A stretch of 64,000 bases of DNA from Nocardioides sp. T2.26MG-1 (GCF_950101795.1 NZ_CATNLZ010000032.1:372001-436000); one strand, 5' to 3'. Numbered from the stretch's first letter, positions 9,249 to 18,177 are shown. Notes: a model not told the origin generated them from the letters alone. Numbers and translations are program-made.

Positions 9249-9271
9249 GGCGCGAATGCTAGGGGAGACGC

Positions 9272-10336
9272 TCAGGAGTTGCGGCCGCGGGCGGCGACGG
9301 GCCACGCCTCGAGCCCGTCGCCGGTGTCGGCCCAGAGCGTGTCGGCGAGGTTGACCGCGGCGCACACGTGGTTGGGCACGACGTCGATCTGGGTGCCGAG
9401 TGCGGGGAGGGGAGCGCCTGCGAGGTCGACGACCGCGTGGTGCTCGGAGAGTTGGAGGACCCGCGCCTCGGGATGGTCGGGGAGGCGTCCCCAGCCGGTG
9501 GCGTACGCAGCGCGGTCGGCGCCGAGCGCCTTGCTGCCGGCGTCGAGCACCAGCCGGCCGCCGGCATGGCTGACCACCGTCGCCCGGCAGGTGAGCGCGA
9601 GCTGGTCGGCCGCCGTGGTGCCGAGCTCCCACTGCTGGGCGTCACCGAAGACGTAGACCCCGGGCCGGAGCTCGGTGAGGTCCTCGGTGTGGGTGTGCGC
9701 GAGGCTTGGGGTGGACCCGCCGCTGACGACGTCGGGCTCGAGGCCGGCCGCGCGCAGCGACTCCGTGGCCGCGCGCAGCGCGCGGGCCTCGTCGTCGGCT
9801 GCGGTGACGAGTGCATCGGGTGCGTAGCTGTGGCCGGGGAACGTGAAGATCCCGCGGACCGGCAGGCCGGCCTCGACGGCCACGGCCGCGAGCGCACCGG
9901 CGTCGTCGGGCGCGACCCCGGTGCGGTGCTGCCCGCAGTCGACCTCGACGAGGGCGGCCACGCCGCTGCCCTCGAGGAGCCGCGCGGCCCGGGCAGCGGA
10001 CTCGGCCGAGTCGACGCCGATCGCCAGGTCCGCCCGGTCGGCGAGATCGCGGAGGCGGCGTACGGACTCGTCGGTGAGCCACAGCGGGTAGGCGACGAAC
10101 ACGTCCTCGGCGCCGTGCTCGACGAACGCCTCGGCCTCGCCGATGGTCGCCACGGTCAGCCCGACGGCGCCCGCGTCGATCTGCAGGCGGGCCAGCTGCG
10201 GGCACTTGTGGGTCTTCGCGTGCGGGCGCAGGGCGACACCGGCTGCGACGGCCCAGCGGGCGGTGCGCTCGATGTTCGTGCGCGCCCGGGCGACGTCGAC
10301 GCGCAGGTACGGCGTCGCCGGCCCGTCCTTGCTCAC
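9272..10336 (-). CDS. D-serine dehydratase-like / D-threonine aldolase-like PLP enzyme
   Basis: This is an alanine-racemase-fold PLP enzyme of 354 residues. RPHAKTHKCP near residue 39 contains the cofactor lysine of the DSD1/D-threonine aldolase family. NHVCAAVNL near 327 provides the His and Cys that bind a divalent metal in that family. Either deamination of D-serine or retro-aldol cleavage of D-threonine is possible. The GTG start at 10336 lies seven bases after the aldo-keto reductase stop, so the two genes form an operon. Confidence 0.82.
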   Translation of the reverse strand: MSKDGPATPYLRVDVARARTNIERTARWAVAAGVALRPHAKTHKCPQLARLQIDAGAVGLTVATIGEAEAFVEHGAEDVFVAYPLWLTDESVRRLRDLADRADLAIGVDSAESAARAARLLEGSGVAALVEVDCGQHRTGVAPDDAGALAAVAVEAGLPVRGIFTFPGHSYAPDALVTAADDEARALRAATESLRAAGLEPDVVSGGSTPSLAHTHTEDLTELRPGVYVFGDAQQWELGTTAADQLALTCRATVVSHAGGRLVLDAGSKALGADRAAYATGWGRLPDHPEARVLQLSEHHAVVDLAGAPLPALGTQIDVVPNHVCAAVNLADTLWADTGDGLEAWPVAARGRNS

Positions 10337-10343
10337 GCCGCGC

Positions 10344-11180
10344 TCACATCTCCTCGTGGGTGTCCGGGTCGCCACCGAACAGTCGGCCGTCGGGGCGGCC
10401 GAGCGCGGTGATCGCCGCGACCTCGTCGTCGGAGAGCTCGAACCCGAACACGTCGAGGTTCTGCCGCTGCCGCTCGGGCGTCGCCGACTTGGGGATCGGC
10501 ACGCTGCCGAGCTGCACCTGCCAGCGCAGGATCACCTGGCCGGGCGTCACGCCGTGCCGCTCGGCGGCCTCGGCGACCGCAGGCTCGGCGAACGGTGCCT
10601 GGCGCTTGCCGAGCGGGCTCCACGACTCGGTGCGGATGCCCAGCCGCTCGTTGGCCCCGCGCACCTCGACCTGGGGGAAGTAGGGGTGCAGCTCGATCTG
10701 GTTGACCGCGGGTGCCACCCCGGTCGCCTCGATGATCCGCTCCAGCTGCGCGGCGGTGAAGTTGGAGACGCCGATCGAGCGGACCAGACCCTGCTCGCGC
10801 AGGTCGACCAGCGCCCGCCATGCGTCGACGTACTGGCCCCGGCTGGGGTTGGGCCAGTGGATGAGATGCAGGTCGAGGTGGACCAGCCCGAGCCGCTCGA
10901 GGGAGCCGTGGACGCTGGCGACCGCGTCGTCGTAGGCGTGGTCGCGCCCGGGCAGCTTGCTGGTGACGACCAGCTCCTCGCGGGCAACTCCCGACCGGCG
11001 GATCGCCTCGCCGACCTCGCGCTCGTTGTCGTAGTTCACGGCCGTGTCGATCAGCCGGTAGCCCACCGCGATCGCGCTCTGCACGGCGGCCACGCCGTCC
11101 GCACCCTTCAACGGGTAGGTGCCGAAGCCGATCGCCGGGAGCGCGGTGCCGTCGTTGAGCGTGTGGGTGGGGATGGCCAT
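10344..11180 (-). CDS. Aldo-keto reductase (2,5-diketogluconate reductase type)
   Basis: The NADPH-dependent carbonyl reductase has 278 residues and the full catalytic tetrad: Asp45 and Tyr50 in DTAVNYDNE, Lys75 in TSKLPG and His108 in LIHWP. The C-terminal PIPKSATPER segment binds the cofactor phosphate. It is the first gene of an operon with the D-amino-acid enzyme downstream. Substrate choice within this broad family cannot be predicted. Confidence 0.9.
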   Translation of the reverse strand: MAIPTHTLNDGTALPAIGFGTYPLKGADGVAAVQSAIAVGYRLIDTAVNYDNEREVGEAIRRSGVAREELVVTSKLPGRDHAYDDAVASVHGSLERLGLVHLDLHLIHWPNPSRGQYVDAWRALVDLREQGLVRSIGVSNFTAAQLERIIEATGVAPAVNQIELHPYFPQVEVRGANERLGIRTESWSPLGKRQAPFAEPAVAEAAERHGVTPGQVILRWQVQLGSVPIPKSATPERQRQNLDVFGFELSDDEVAAITALGRPDGRLFGGDPDTHEEM

Positions 11181-11189
11181 GGCGCCAAC

Positions 11190-11855
11190 CTACCCACGGC
11201 CCAACCCGTCGGCGAGGCACCACTGACCGGCCGTGTAGGTCCCCATCACCACCCCCTCGAGCGCCCTCGCCGCGGCACCTTCCTCGCCCACGAGGAAGTC
11301 CCGGACGCCGAGGACGACGTCCGAGACGAGGAACAGCACCGCGCCGCGGAGCACCCGGTCGCGGCCCCGGTCGGGGTCGATGGTGGCGGCGGAGGCGACC
11401 ATCGTGGCCAGTGCGACGCCGTACACGCCGACGGGTACGCCGAGAGCGCGGTCCTCGCGGGCGGCCGCGAGCGCCATGCCGGACGCGAGCACCCCACCGG
11501 TCGCCAGGAAGCGGCGCCGTCCTGGTGTCGCGAGCACCGGTTCGGACGACCGCGACCGGAACACCGCGATGTACGAGACGTGGGCGGCGAAGAAGCTCGC
11601 GACGCCGGCCAGGAACGGCCCGCGGCCCTTGCCGAGCAGTGCCAGGTCGCCGCCCCATGAGAAGGCCTGCGCGCCGAGAAGCCCTGGCCCGGACGCCGAT
11701 CGAGCCGCCAGGGCCGGCATCAGCAACGGCTTCGTGACGAGCCGTGCGCGCTGCCATCGGTGCGGCGCCGCCGTGAGGAGGGTGTCGGCGAGTGCCAGGG
11801 CGCCGAACACGGCACCAGAGACCCGTCTGGTGCTGGGGTCGGCCGGCTGGATCAT
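11190..11855 (-). CDS. YhhN/TMEM86-family membrane protein (lysoplasmalogenase-like)
   Basis: The 221-residue polytopic protein has about seven hydrophobic segments. TKPLLMPALAA near residue 41 and WGGDLALLG near 67 are typical of the YhhN family. Some members hydrolyse the vinyl ether of lysoplasmalogens, but bacterial roles are mostly untested. It ends nine bases upstream of the aldo-keto reductase start and may head that operon. Confidence 0.72.
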   Translation of the reverse strand: MIQPADPSTRRVSGAVFGALALADTLLTAAPHRWQRARLVTKPLLMPALAARSASGPGLLGAQAFSWGGDLALLGKGRGPFLAGVASFFAAHVSYIAVFRSRSSEPVLATPGRRRFLATGGVLASGMALAAAREDRALGVPVGVYGVALATMVASAATIDPDRGRDRVLRGAVLFLVSDVVLGVRDFLVGEEGAAARALEGVVMGTYTAGQWCLADGLGRG

Positions 11856-11911
11856 CCTGAGCTCCGCTCGTCGAGGTCAGGCGATTCCTACCAGGTCGGA
11901 GCGATCGCCGC

Positions 11912-12346
11912 TCAGACGTCGTCCGGCGTCGCCTCGTGGCCCGGCGCGCCGTGGGTGCGCCGCTCCTCCTTCATCTCCGCCTCGTAGAGGTGTCGCCTGC
12001 CGCCGACGAGCTCGTCGCGGGCCGCCCGCTCGAGCTCCTTGAACGTGGCGTAGTAGCCGTCGTCGTAGGCCTCGACGATCTGGAACGTCCAGTGCCCCGG
12101 GATCACGTTGCGCCCGACCAGCTCGCGGTCGATGCGGTCGGCGAGGTCGGCGTGGCCGGCGTCGCGCAGCTGCCGCACGGCGTCGCCGAGCGTGAGGTCG
12201 GTGGTGCCGGAGAGCCGGTGGAACGTGTAGAGGTGCCCGCGGGCCACCTCGGCCGCCTCGAGGGCCTCGGAGAGCTTGCCCAGGGCCTCGACGGTCGCGT
12301 CGTCGACACCCTCCGGTCGCCGGTGGTCGGGATCAGGTCCAGTCAT
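11912..12346 (-). CDS. Conserved hypothetical protein, helical, charged
   Basis: I do not recognise a named family in this 144-residue soluble protein. It is rich in charged residues and predicted helices, with recognisable stretches ALEAAEVARGHLYTFHRL and IPGHWTFQIVEAYDDGYY. There are no cysteines, signal peptide or membrane segments. ATG 12346 overlaps (CATG) the first possible start of the divergent M50-like gene, so the two share a very short promoter region. Confidence 0.7.
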   Translation of the reverse strand: MTGPDPDHRRPEGVDDATVEALGKLSEALEAAEVARGHLYTFHRLSGTTDLTLGDAVRQLRDAGHADLADRIDRELVGRNVIPGHWTFQIVEAYDDGYYATFKELERAARDELVGGRRHLYEAEMKEERRTHGAPGHEATPDDV

Positions 12347-12401
12347 GGCTTCGGCGTACCCACCAGTCCGTGCCCGCACGCGCGTCGGGCACGCTGGTGC
12401 C

Positions 12402-13124
12402 GTGGCCCTCCCCGACGCGCTGTCCGCGGTCTGGGACGACGTCGTGGGCCGCCAGCCGGCGCCCGAGCAGGGCATGGTGGTGCTCGCGGCCGCGGCCGCG
12501 CTGCTGCTCGTGCTGGTCCCCTCGGCCTGGGAGCTCGGCCGGCACCTGATCACGATCGCGCACGAGGGTGCGCATGGCGTGGCCGCCCTGCTGAGCGGAC
12601 GCCGTCTGTCCGGTATTCGCGTGCACTCGGACACCTCCGGCCTGACGGTCTCGCGGGGGAGACCCACCGGCCCGGGGATGATCGTGACGACGCTGGCCGG
12701 ATACCTCGGCCCGGCGGCGATCGGCCTGGGCGCGGCGTACCTGCTCCGCGAACGGCACGCGCTCGCCGTGCTGTGGCTGGCGGTCCTGCTGCTGGCGTTG
12801 CTGCTGCTCCAGATCCGCAACTTCTACGGCCTGTACGCCGTCGGGGTCGCGGGCGTGGCCGTGTTCGCCGTGAGCTGGTGGGGGAGCGCAGGGGTGCAGA
12901 CGGCCGTGGCGTACGTCGGCACCTGGTTCCTGCTGCTCGGGTCCCCACGGCCGGTGCTGGAGCTGCAGTCGCACCGTCGCCGAGGCCGAGCGCGGACGTC
13001 CGACGCCGACGTGCTCGCCCGGCTGACCGGGCTGCCGGGCCTGCTCTGGGTCGGGTTGTTCCTGGTGGTCACCCTCGGTGCGCTGGCGCTCGGCGCCGGG
13101 TGGCTGCTGGGCGCCGCGGCCTAA
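12402..13124 (+). CDS. M50B-like membrane metallopeptidase
   Basis: The ~240-residue membrane protein has the zinc-peptidase motif HEGAH in a hydrophobic setting (residues ~53-57) and about five further transmembrane stretches. This matches the M50B-like proteins of actinobacteria, relatives of site-2 proteases; no substrate is known. I prefer the GTG at 12402 (VALPDALSAVWDD). An in-frame ATG at 12345 with AGGT upstream would add 19 residues. Confidence 0.78.
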   Translation: MALPDALSAVWDDVVGRQPAPEQGMVVLAAAAALLLVLVPSAWELGRHLITIAHEGAHGVAALLSGRRLSGIRVHSDTSGLTVSRGRPTGPGMIVTTLAGYLGPAAIGLGAAYLLRERHALAVLWLAVLLLALLLLQIRNFYGLYAVGVAGVAVFAVSWWGSAGVQTAVAYVGTWFLLLGSPRPVLELQSHRRRGRARTSDADVLARLTGLPGLLWVGLFLVVTLGALALGAGWLLGAAA

Positions 13125-13133
13125 CCTCGTGGC

Positions 13134-14015
13134 ATGCGCCTCGGCATCCACTACGCGAACTTCAGCCACCCCGACTGGCAGAGCGGGCTGACCGACCGAC
13201 TGGCGGATACCGCGCGGGTCGCCGACCAGGGCGGCGTCGACCTGTTCACGGTCATGGACCACTACTTCCAGATGGAGCAGCTGGGCGGCCCGGCCGAGCC
13301 GATGCTCGAGGGCTACACCACGCTCGGCTACCTGGCCGGGATCACGGAGAACCTCCGGCTGAGCCTGCTCGTCACCGGCACGACGTACCGCCACCCCGGG
13401 CTCCTCGCCAAGATCGTCACCACACTCGACGTGCTCTCCCGAGGCCGGGCGGTGCTCGGGCTCGGCGCGGCCTGGTACGACCGCGAGCACGCCGGGCTCG
13501 GTGTCCCGTTCCCGTCGACCGCGGAGCGGTTCGAGCGCCTCGAGGAGACGCTGCGGATCTGCCGGCAGATGTGGAGCGACGACGACGGCCCGTTCGACGG
13601 CCGGCACTACCGGCTGGCGGAGACGGTGTGCGTGCCGCCGCCGGTGCAGCGGCCCCGCCCGCCGATCCTCGTCGGCGGGGGAGGGGAGCGGAAGACCCTG
13701 CGCCTGGTCGCGCAGTACGCCGACGCCTGCAACCTGTTCCCCCTGGGCCCCGACGGCGTACGCCACAAGCTCGACGTGCTGCGGAGGCACTGCGACGACG
13801 TCGGCCGCGACTACGACGAGATCGAGAAGACCATGCTGGGCGGCGCACCGGGCGGCCCGGACCCGGTCGCCGACACCGACGCGTTCCTCGCCGAGATGGA
13901 GCGGTACGCCGAGCTGGGCATCAGCCTGGTGACGATGGTGCCGCCCACCGACGACCCGGCCGCCTGGGCGTCGTCGGTGTGCGAGCGTGTCGTCCCGCGG
14001 CTCGCCGAGGTGTAG
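13134..14015 (+). CDS. LLM-class (F420-type) oxidoreductase
   Basis: This luciferase-like TIM-barrel oxidoreductase has 293 residues. It shows TVMDHYFQ near residue 38, the SLLVTGTTYRHPGLLAK strand-helix block near 77-93, VLGLGAAWYDREH near 105 and PILVGGGGERKTLRL near 175. Members with this pattern normally use cofactor F420 for hydride transfer. The substrate is unknown. It follows the M50-like gene by nine bases. Confidence 0.88.
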   Translation: MRLGIHYANFSHPDWQSGLTDRLADTARVADQGGVDLFTVMDHYFQMEQLGGPAEPMLEGYTTLGYLAGITENLRLSLLVTGTTYRHPGLLAKIVTTLDVLSRGRAVLGLGAAWYDREHAGLGVPFPSTAERFERLEETLRICRQMWSDDDGPFDGRHYRLAETVCVPPPVQRPRPPILVGGGGERKTLRLVAQYADACNLFPLGPDGVRHKLDVLRRHCDDVGRDYDEIEKTMLGGAPGGPDPVADTDAFLAEMERYAELGISLVTMVPPTDDPAAWASSVCERVVPRLAEV

Positions 14016-14082
14016 CCACCCCTCAGATCGCTGTCGCCGCGCCCGATCGTGCCTAGGATCGGGATCGGTCGAGGAGGCGGAT

Positions 14083-14886
14083 GTGCGGGTCGTGGTCGGG
14101 CTGGTGGTGGCGGCGCTGTTGCCGTGGACCGGGGCCGGGCCGGCAGCTGCGGTGTCTCCGGACGACGAGCCGGCGCGGACCAACCGGGTCGTCGAGACCC
14201 GGGTGATCGGGCACTCGGTCGCCGGCCGCCGGATCGTGGCGTTCCGCAAGGGCGCCGAGACCGCGCCGCGCGCCGTCGTCGTGCTCGGACAGATGCACGG
14301 TGACGAGCCCGCAGGTGTCGCGACCGTGCGCTGGCTCAAGGAGCATGTCGCGGTGCGCGAGGACGTCACCGTGTGGGTCGTCCCGACGATGAACCCCGAC
14401 GGCCTCGCACGCGGCACCCGCACCAACGCCCGTGGGGTCGACCTCAACCGCAACTGGCCGATGAACTGGCGACGCACCTCCCGCGGGCCGACGTTCTCAG
14501 GGCGCCGAGCCGCCTCGGAGCCGGAGACCCGCGCGGTGCTCGCGTTCCTGCGCGAGGTGCAGCCCGACTACGTCGCCTCGATCCATCAGCCGTACGGCGA
14601 GGTCGGCTTCTATGTCGACAAGCCGCGCCCGTTCCAGCGCCGGCTGGCGCGCTACCTCCACCTCCCGCTGCGCGGCATCGGTATCGGCGGGCCCACCCCG
14701 CCGCCGGACCCGGACCCGCCCGCCGGGTTGCAGCCGGGCGGCTCGGACAACGCGCCGACCATGACCGGCTGGTACAACGCCCACTACCCGGGCACCGCGA
14801 TGACGGTGGAGTTCCGCGAGCACCCGCCACGCCGCTACGTGCGAGCGGCGGCGAAGGCGCTGCTGCGGGCGGCGTTGGCCTACTGA
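14083..14886 (+). CDS. Secreted M14-family zinc carboxypeptidase-like protein
   Basis: The 267-residue protein begins with a short signal peptide (VVVGLVVAALLPWTGAGPAAA). Its M14-type zinc ligands are His and Glu in QMHGDEPAG near residue 71 and His in SIHQP near 168. VEFREHP near 245 carries the likely catalytic glutamate. Arg/Asn in DLNRNWP near 122 is the typical substrate-binding pair. The GTG start at 14083 has a strong GAGGAGG five bases upstream, which decides against the overlapping ATG 14081 in another frame. It probably trims cell-wall peptides or proteins outside the cell. Confidence 0.85.
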   Translation: MRVVVGLVVAALLPWTGAGPAAAVSPDDEPARTNRVVETRVIGHSVAGRRIVAFRKGAETAPRAVVVLGQMHGDEPAGVATVRWLKEHVAVREDVTVWVVPTMNPDGLARGTRTNARGVDLNRNWPMNWRRTSRGPTFSGRRAASEPETRAVLAFLREVQPDYVASIHQPYGEVGFYVDKPRPFQRRLARYLHLPLRGIGIGGPTPPPDPDPPAGLQPGGSDNAPTMTGWYNAHYPGTAMTVEFREHPPRRYVRAAAKALLRAALAY

Positions 14887-15617
14887 GACCTGGGTGGGGA
14901 GTCCGGCACGTCGGCGAGCGTGTCGGGCCGGTGCAGCCAGGTGATGTGGTCGCGCGGCCAGACGACCGCGAAGACCCGGCCGACCACGAGATCGTCGTCG
15001 ACGTACGCGTCGTCCGGGTTGCAGGCGTCGTCCGAGGGATCGCACAGGTGATAGCTGGAGTCGGCCGAGTGGTAACGGTTGTCGCCCATCACGAACAGGT
15101 GCCCGTCGGGGACGGGTCCGGCTGTCCACTCGCACTGCTCCTCGCCGCCCGGACCTTCCGGGCCGCGGCAGTCGGTGGTGGCCGCCTCGTTGACGTAGTC
15201 GTCCTCGTCGAGCGGGTGCCCGTTGACGAGGAGCCGACCTTGCTCGTCACAGCAGCTGATGACGTCGCCGGCGACACCGATGACGCGCTTCACGAGGTGG
15301 TCGCCGGTGGGGTAGAGGCCGACCCTGGTCATCAGCTTGGCCACCGGGTTGGTGGGGCCGGCCTTGTCCTGTGGAGGCAGCCAGTCGCCGGGGTCCTCGA
15401 ACACCACGACATCGCCGCGCTGCGGCCCCCCGAACCAGTACGACGGCTTCTCCACGAGGATCCGGTCGTTCTTCACGAGACCGGGGACCATCGAGGGGGA
15501 CGGGATGTAGAACGCCTGGACGAACAGGGTCTTGATGACCAGGGCCAGGACCACCGCGATCCCCACCATCAGCAGCGACTCCTGCCACCAGGTCAGGCGC
15601 CGCTTGCCGGAGGTCAC
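14880..15617 (-). CDS. lepB: Signal peptidase I
   Basis: This is the type I leader peptidase. An N-terminal transmembrane segment (about residues 11-30) is followed by box B, IPSPSMVPGL, with the catalytic serine. GDHLVKRVIG near 105 carries the catalytic lysine, and box E MGDNRYHSADS follows near 180. It cleaves signal peptides at the outer face of the membrane. A cysteine- and acid-rich insert lies between the lysine and box E. I chose GTG 15617; GTG 15635 in frame is equally possible. The 3' end overlaps the convergent M14 gene by seven bases. Confidence 0.92.
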   Translation of the reverse strand: MTSGKRRLTWWQESLLMVGIAVVLALVIKTLFVQAFYIPSPSMVPGLVKNDRILVEKPSYWFGGPQRGDVVVFEDPGDWLPPQDKAGPTNPVAKLMTRVGLYPTGDHLVKRVIGVAGDVISCCDEQGRLLVNGHPLDEDDYVNEAATTDCRGPEGPGGEEQCEWTAGPVPDGHLFVMGDNRYHSADSSYHLCDPSDDACNPDDAYVDDDLVVGRVFAVVWPRDHITWLHRPDTLADVPDSPPRSQ

Positions 15618-15637
15618 AGGCAGGAGGGTACGCACCG

Positions 15638-15658
15638 CGATCCAGGCTCCCTGGATCG
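15638..15658. promoter_or_regulatory. 9-bp inverted repeat between divergent lepB and Nudix-GNAT
   Basis: CGATCCAGG and CCTGGATCG are separated by three bases in the short region shared by the two divergent genes. The form fits an operator for a dimeric regulator; no regulator is identified. Confidence 0.4.
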
Positions 15659-15686
15659 GGACGGGCGACCTGGGATGATGGCCGGC

Positions 15687-16628
15687 ATGCAACCGATCGT
15701 CGTGGCCGCGGTCGCGTTCACGCGCGCCGGCGCGCTCCTCACCGTGCGCAAGCGCGGTACCGGCATGTTCATGCTCCCCGGCGGCAAGCTCGAGCCGGGG
15801 GAGTCGCCGGCGGATGCGGCTCGCCGTGAGGTGGCCGAGGAGGTCGGCCTCGAGGTCGGCGAGCTCGAGCTGCTGGGGGAGTTCACGGCCGCGGCCGCCA
15901 ACGAGCCGGACCGGACGATCTCCTCGACGGTCTACCGGGCGGAGCTGCCCGGGGAGCCGCGGGCGGCGGGGGAGATCGACGAGCTGCGCTGGTCGTCGAT
16001 CGACGAGCCGGGCGCCGGCTCGTGGTCCGATCTCGCCCCGCTGCTGCGCGACCACGTCCTGCCGGCGCTCAGGTCGGGCGCCGCCCGGCATCCGTCGGAG
16101 GTCATGACGGAGCGGCTGGTCCTGAGGGCGCTCACGATGGCCGAGCTGGACGAGGTCGCCGCCCTGCACGCGGACGAGCGCGTCTGGCAGCACCGGCCCG
16201 AGGGGCGCCACCCGAGCGTGGAGCACACCCGCGGCAAGGTCGTCGGGATGGAGCAGCAGTGGGCTCGCGACGGCCTCGGCTACTGGACCGCGCGGCTGCG
16301 CCAGCCGATCGGAGAGCTGCGGGCCGGTGAGTTCGTCGGGGTCGGCGGATGTGCCGTCGAGACGCCCGACGCCTGGTGGAACCTGTACTACCGGTTCCGG
16401 CCCGAGGCGCACGGCCACGGGCTGGCCGCCGAGCTCAGCCAGGCCGCGCTGACCGCTGCGCACGACGTCGACGGCGACCGGCCGGTCGTCGCGATCCTGC
16501 TCGAGGACAACCACGCGTCCCGGGTGACGGCGGAGCGCGCCGGTCTGCGCCTGCAGCGGCGAGAGCCCGACGGCGGGCGGCCAGACGCCGTACGGCTGAT
16601 CTATGCGGACCGGACTCTCGACGCGTGA
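15687..16628 (+). CDS. Nudix hydrolase fused to GNAT acetyltransferase
   Basis: One 313-residue frame holds two domains. Residues ~1-135 are a Nudix hydrolase with a complete Nudix box (GGKLEPGESPADAARREVAEEVG). Residues ~140-313 form a GNAT N-acetyltransferase (MTERLVLRALTMAEL, a FRPEAHGHGLAAELSQAAL acetyl-CoA loop, EDNHASRVTAERAGL). The second domain begins with its own methionine (ATG near 16104), so an internal start could also give free acetyltransferase. Start choice between ATG 15675 and 15687 is uncertain. Confidence 0.82.
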   Translation: MQPIVVAAVAFTRAGALLTVRKRGTGMFMLPGGKLEPGESPADAARREVAEEVGLEVGELELLGEFTAAAANEPDRTISSTVYRAELPGEPRAAGEIDELRWSSIDEPGAGSWSDLAPLLRDHVLPALRSGAARHPSEVMTERLVLRALTMAELDEVAALHADERVWQHRPEGRHPSVEHTRGKVVGMEQQWARDGLGYWTARLRQPIGELRAGEFVGVGGCAVETPDAWWNLYYRFRPEAHGHGLAAELSQAALTAAHDVDGDRPVVAILLEDNHASRVTAERAGLRLQRREPDGGRPDAVRLIYADRTLDA

Positions 16629-16918
16629 AGAAGTACATCCTCTTCGCTCACGACGGGGTGCTCGTGGACACTGAGCGCTGGTACCTCAGAGCAGGGGAGC
16701 GCGCCCTCGCAGAGGTCGGCCTGGTCCTGGACGAGGACCAGTACCTCCGGGACATGAGCCGGGGACTCGGCACCTGGGCGCGTGCCAGGGCCGCCGGGAT
16801 CGACGAGCAGACCATCAGCAGGCTGCGTGAGGCCCGGGACCGCTACTACCAGGAGCACCTGCGGAGGGAAGCCATCGAGATCGACGGCGCCGTCGACGTG
16901 CTGGCGGAACTGTCGACT
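16625..16918 (+). pseudogene. HAD-family phosphatase remnant, N-terminal part only
   Basis: A GTG overlapping the previous stop opens VKKYILFAHDGVLVDTE, the first motif of HAD phosphatases of the beta-phosphoglucomutase type. The nucleophile aspartate of the usual FDxDG motif is alanine here (FAHDG). The sequence follows a HAD cap domain for ~98 residues to DVLAELS, then continues in frame into what looks like the upstream region of a different gene. The core with motifs II-IV is absent. Both the missing nucleophile and the truncation argue for a dead fragment. Confidence 0.72.
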
Positions 16919-16945
16919 GGTCGGTCGCAGTGTCAGGATTCGTGG

Positions 16946-17278
16946 GTGAGTGACTACATCGGGTGGCTGCGGGCTCAGGTGGGACATGATCCGGTGTTGC
17001 TCAACTTCGCCGTGGCCGTCATCCGTGATGACGAGGGTCGCCTGCTCTTGCAGCAGCGGGGCGATCGGAGCGGTGACGCAGTCTGGTCGTTCTGCGGGGG
17101 AGCTGTGGAGCTCGGGGAGTCGGTCGAACAGGGGGTGGTGCGAGAGGTGCTGGAGGAGACAGGTCTGAAGGATCCGGATCCATGGTTCGCCGCCGACGAA
17201 CTGCCGCCCATGATGAACCGACAGCTCGAGGACATTGCGATGGACGTCGTCGCGGGACGCGCCAGGATCATTCGATGA
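16946..17278 (+). pseudogene. Nudix hydrolase with an internal in-frame deletion
   Basis: GTG 16946 opens VSDYIGWLRAQVGHDPVLLNF, a normal start for this Nudix group, followed by a good Nudix box (GGAVELGESVEQGVVREVLEETG). The sequence then jumps to WFAADELPPMMNRQLEDIAMDVVAG, which resembles the last helix of such proteins. About 30-40 residues of the usual domain are missing. At 110 residues it is short for the family (about 150). It probably does not fold as an active enzyme. Confidence 0.65.
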
Positions 17279-17341
17279 GCCCGCGGATTTCACCTGCTCA
17301 GAGCCTTCGGCGCCGTGCGACGTCCGGCATGGGGGCGCCGC

Positions 17342-17962
17342 ATGACTGATCTAGTCACGGGGGAGCAGAGGGTGTACGTCGTCACGGACATCGAGACCGA
17401 TGGCCCGTGGCCCGGCGCGAACTCCATGCGGTCTCTCGCGTCGGTTGCGGTGTCGCCGGATGGAGTCGAGCACGGGCGGTTCGAGGCGGTTCTCGAGGAG
17501 TTGCCCGGGGCGGCGCCGAACGTTGACACGTTCGCCTGGTTCCAGACCGAACCGGAGGCCTGGGCGGCGGCGACGGACGATCCGGAGCCGGTGCCGGAGG
17601 TGATGCGCAGGTACGTCGCATGGCTCGACGCCCTGCCGCGTCCGCGAGCCTTCGCGGCTTCACCGTTGTCGTTCGACGGCGGTTGGATCGACTACTACCT
17701 CCGCCGGTTCACCAGGTACGCCGTGAGCCCAGGTCCGTATGAGAAGGACCGGCTGTTCGATGGCCCGGCGCTCTGCTTGAGGAGCTACGCCGCAGCCGTG
17801 ACAGGGCGGCCGCCCGCGGAGCTCTCCGCGCCGAACCTTCCACCGGAGTGGCTCGGCGACGTCGAGCACACCCACCAGGCCATCGATGATGCTGTGGGCT
17901 TCGCGAACCTGCTGGTGACCCTGTTCGGGATGACAGCGCGGCGGCCGCCTGGTCGAGGCTGA
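17342..17962 (+). CDS. DEDD-type 3'-5' exonuclease domain protein
   Basis: The 206-residue protein has the DnaQ-like first motif VVTDIETDGP near residue 14, and HTHQAIDDAVGFANL near 180 supplies the distal His/Asp pair. The middle motif is less clear (FDGGWIDYY). Exonuclease action on DNA or RNA is inferred from these motifs. Base use is less GC-rich than in neighbouring genes, as in the two remnants before it, which suggests transfer as a small islet. A later GTG near 17371 is an alternative start. Confidence 0.75.
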   Translation: MTDLVTGEQRVYVVTDIETDGPWPGANSMRSLASVAVSPDGVEHGRFEAVLEELPGAAPNVDTFAWFQTEPEAWAAATDDPEPVPEVMRRYVAWLDALPRPRAFAASPLSFDGGWIDYYLRRFTRYAVSPGPYEKDRLFDGPALCLRSYAAAVTGRPPAELSAPNLPPEWLGDVEHTHQAIDDAVGFANLLVTLFGMTARRPPGRG

Positions 17963-18064
17963 GGCCCAGATTCGTCCCGCCGTTCCTACAAGTCGACGGC
18001 GGTGCTGTCGGCTCCGAGTGGGGCATCAGTCGAAGGCGAATGACTCACCTGATCCACACTGAAC

Positions 18065-18079
18065 CTGACATAATGTCAG
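18065..18079. promoter_or_regulatory. AT-rich operator-like palindrome without a matching gene
   Basis: CTGACAT and ATGTCAG flank a single A, in an AT-rich stretch unlike its surroundings. It lies in the 215-base gap between two gene 3' ends, where no promoter is needed. It may be the leftover control site of a lost gene. Confidence 0.4.
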
Positions 18080-18177
18080 TTATCGGCGATGAGTCCCGTC
18101 CTGTCCCACGCAAACGTGTGACGGGTCCGGCGGAGTACGCGCGTCACGCTGCCACGGCGACATTCTGGCCGAGCAGA

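Noticed and set aside
12333..14477. 714-residue minus-strand frame
   Set aside because: It lies across three well-supported plus-strand genes and has no recognisable domain.
14880..16514. 544-residue minus-strand frame as one long signal peptidase
   Set aside because: Only the C-terminal 245 residues are signal peptidase I. The upstream part is antisense to the Nudix-GNAT gene.
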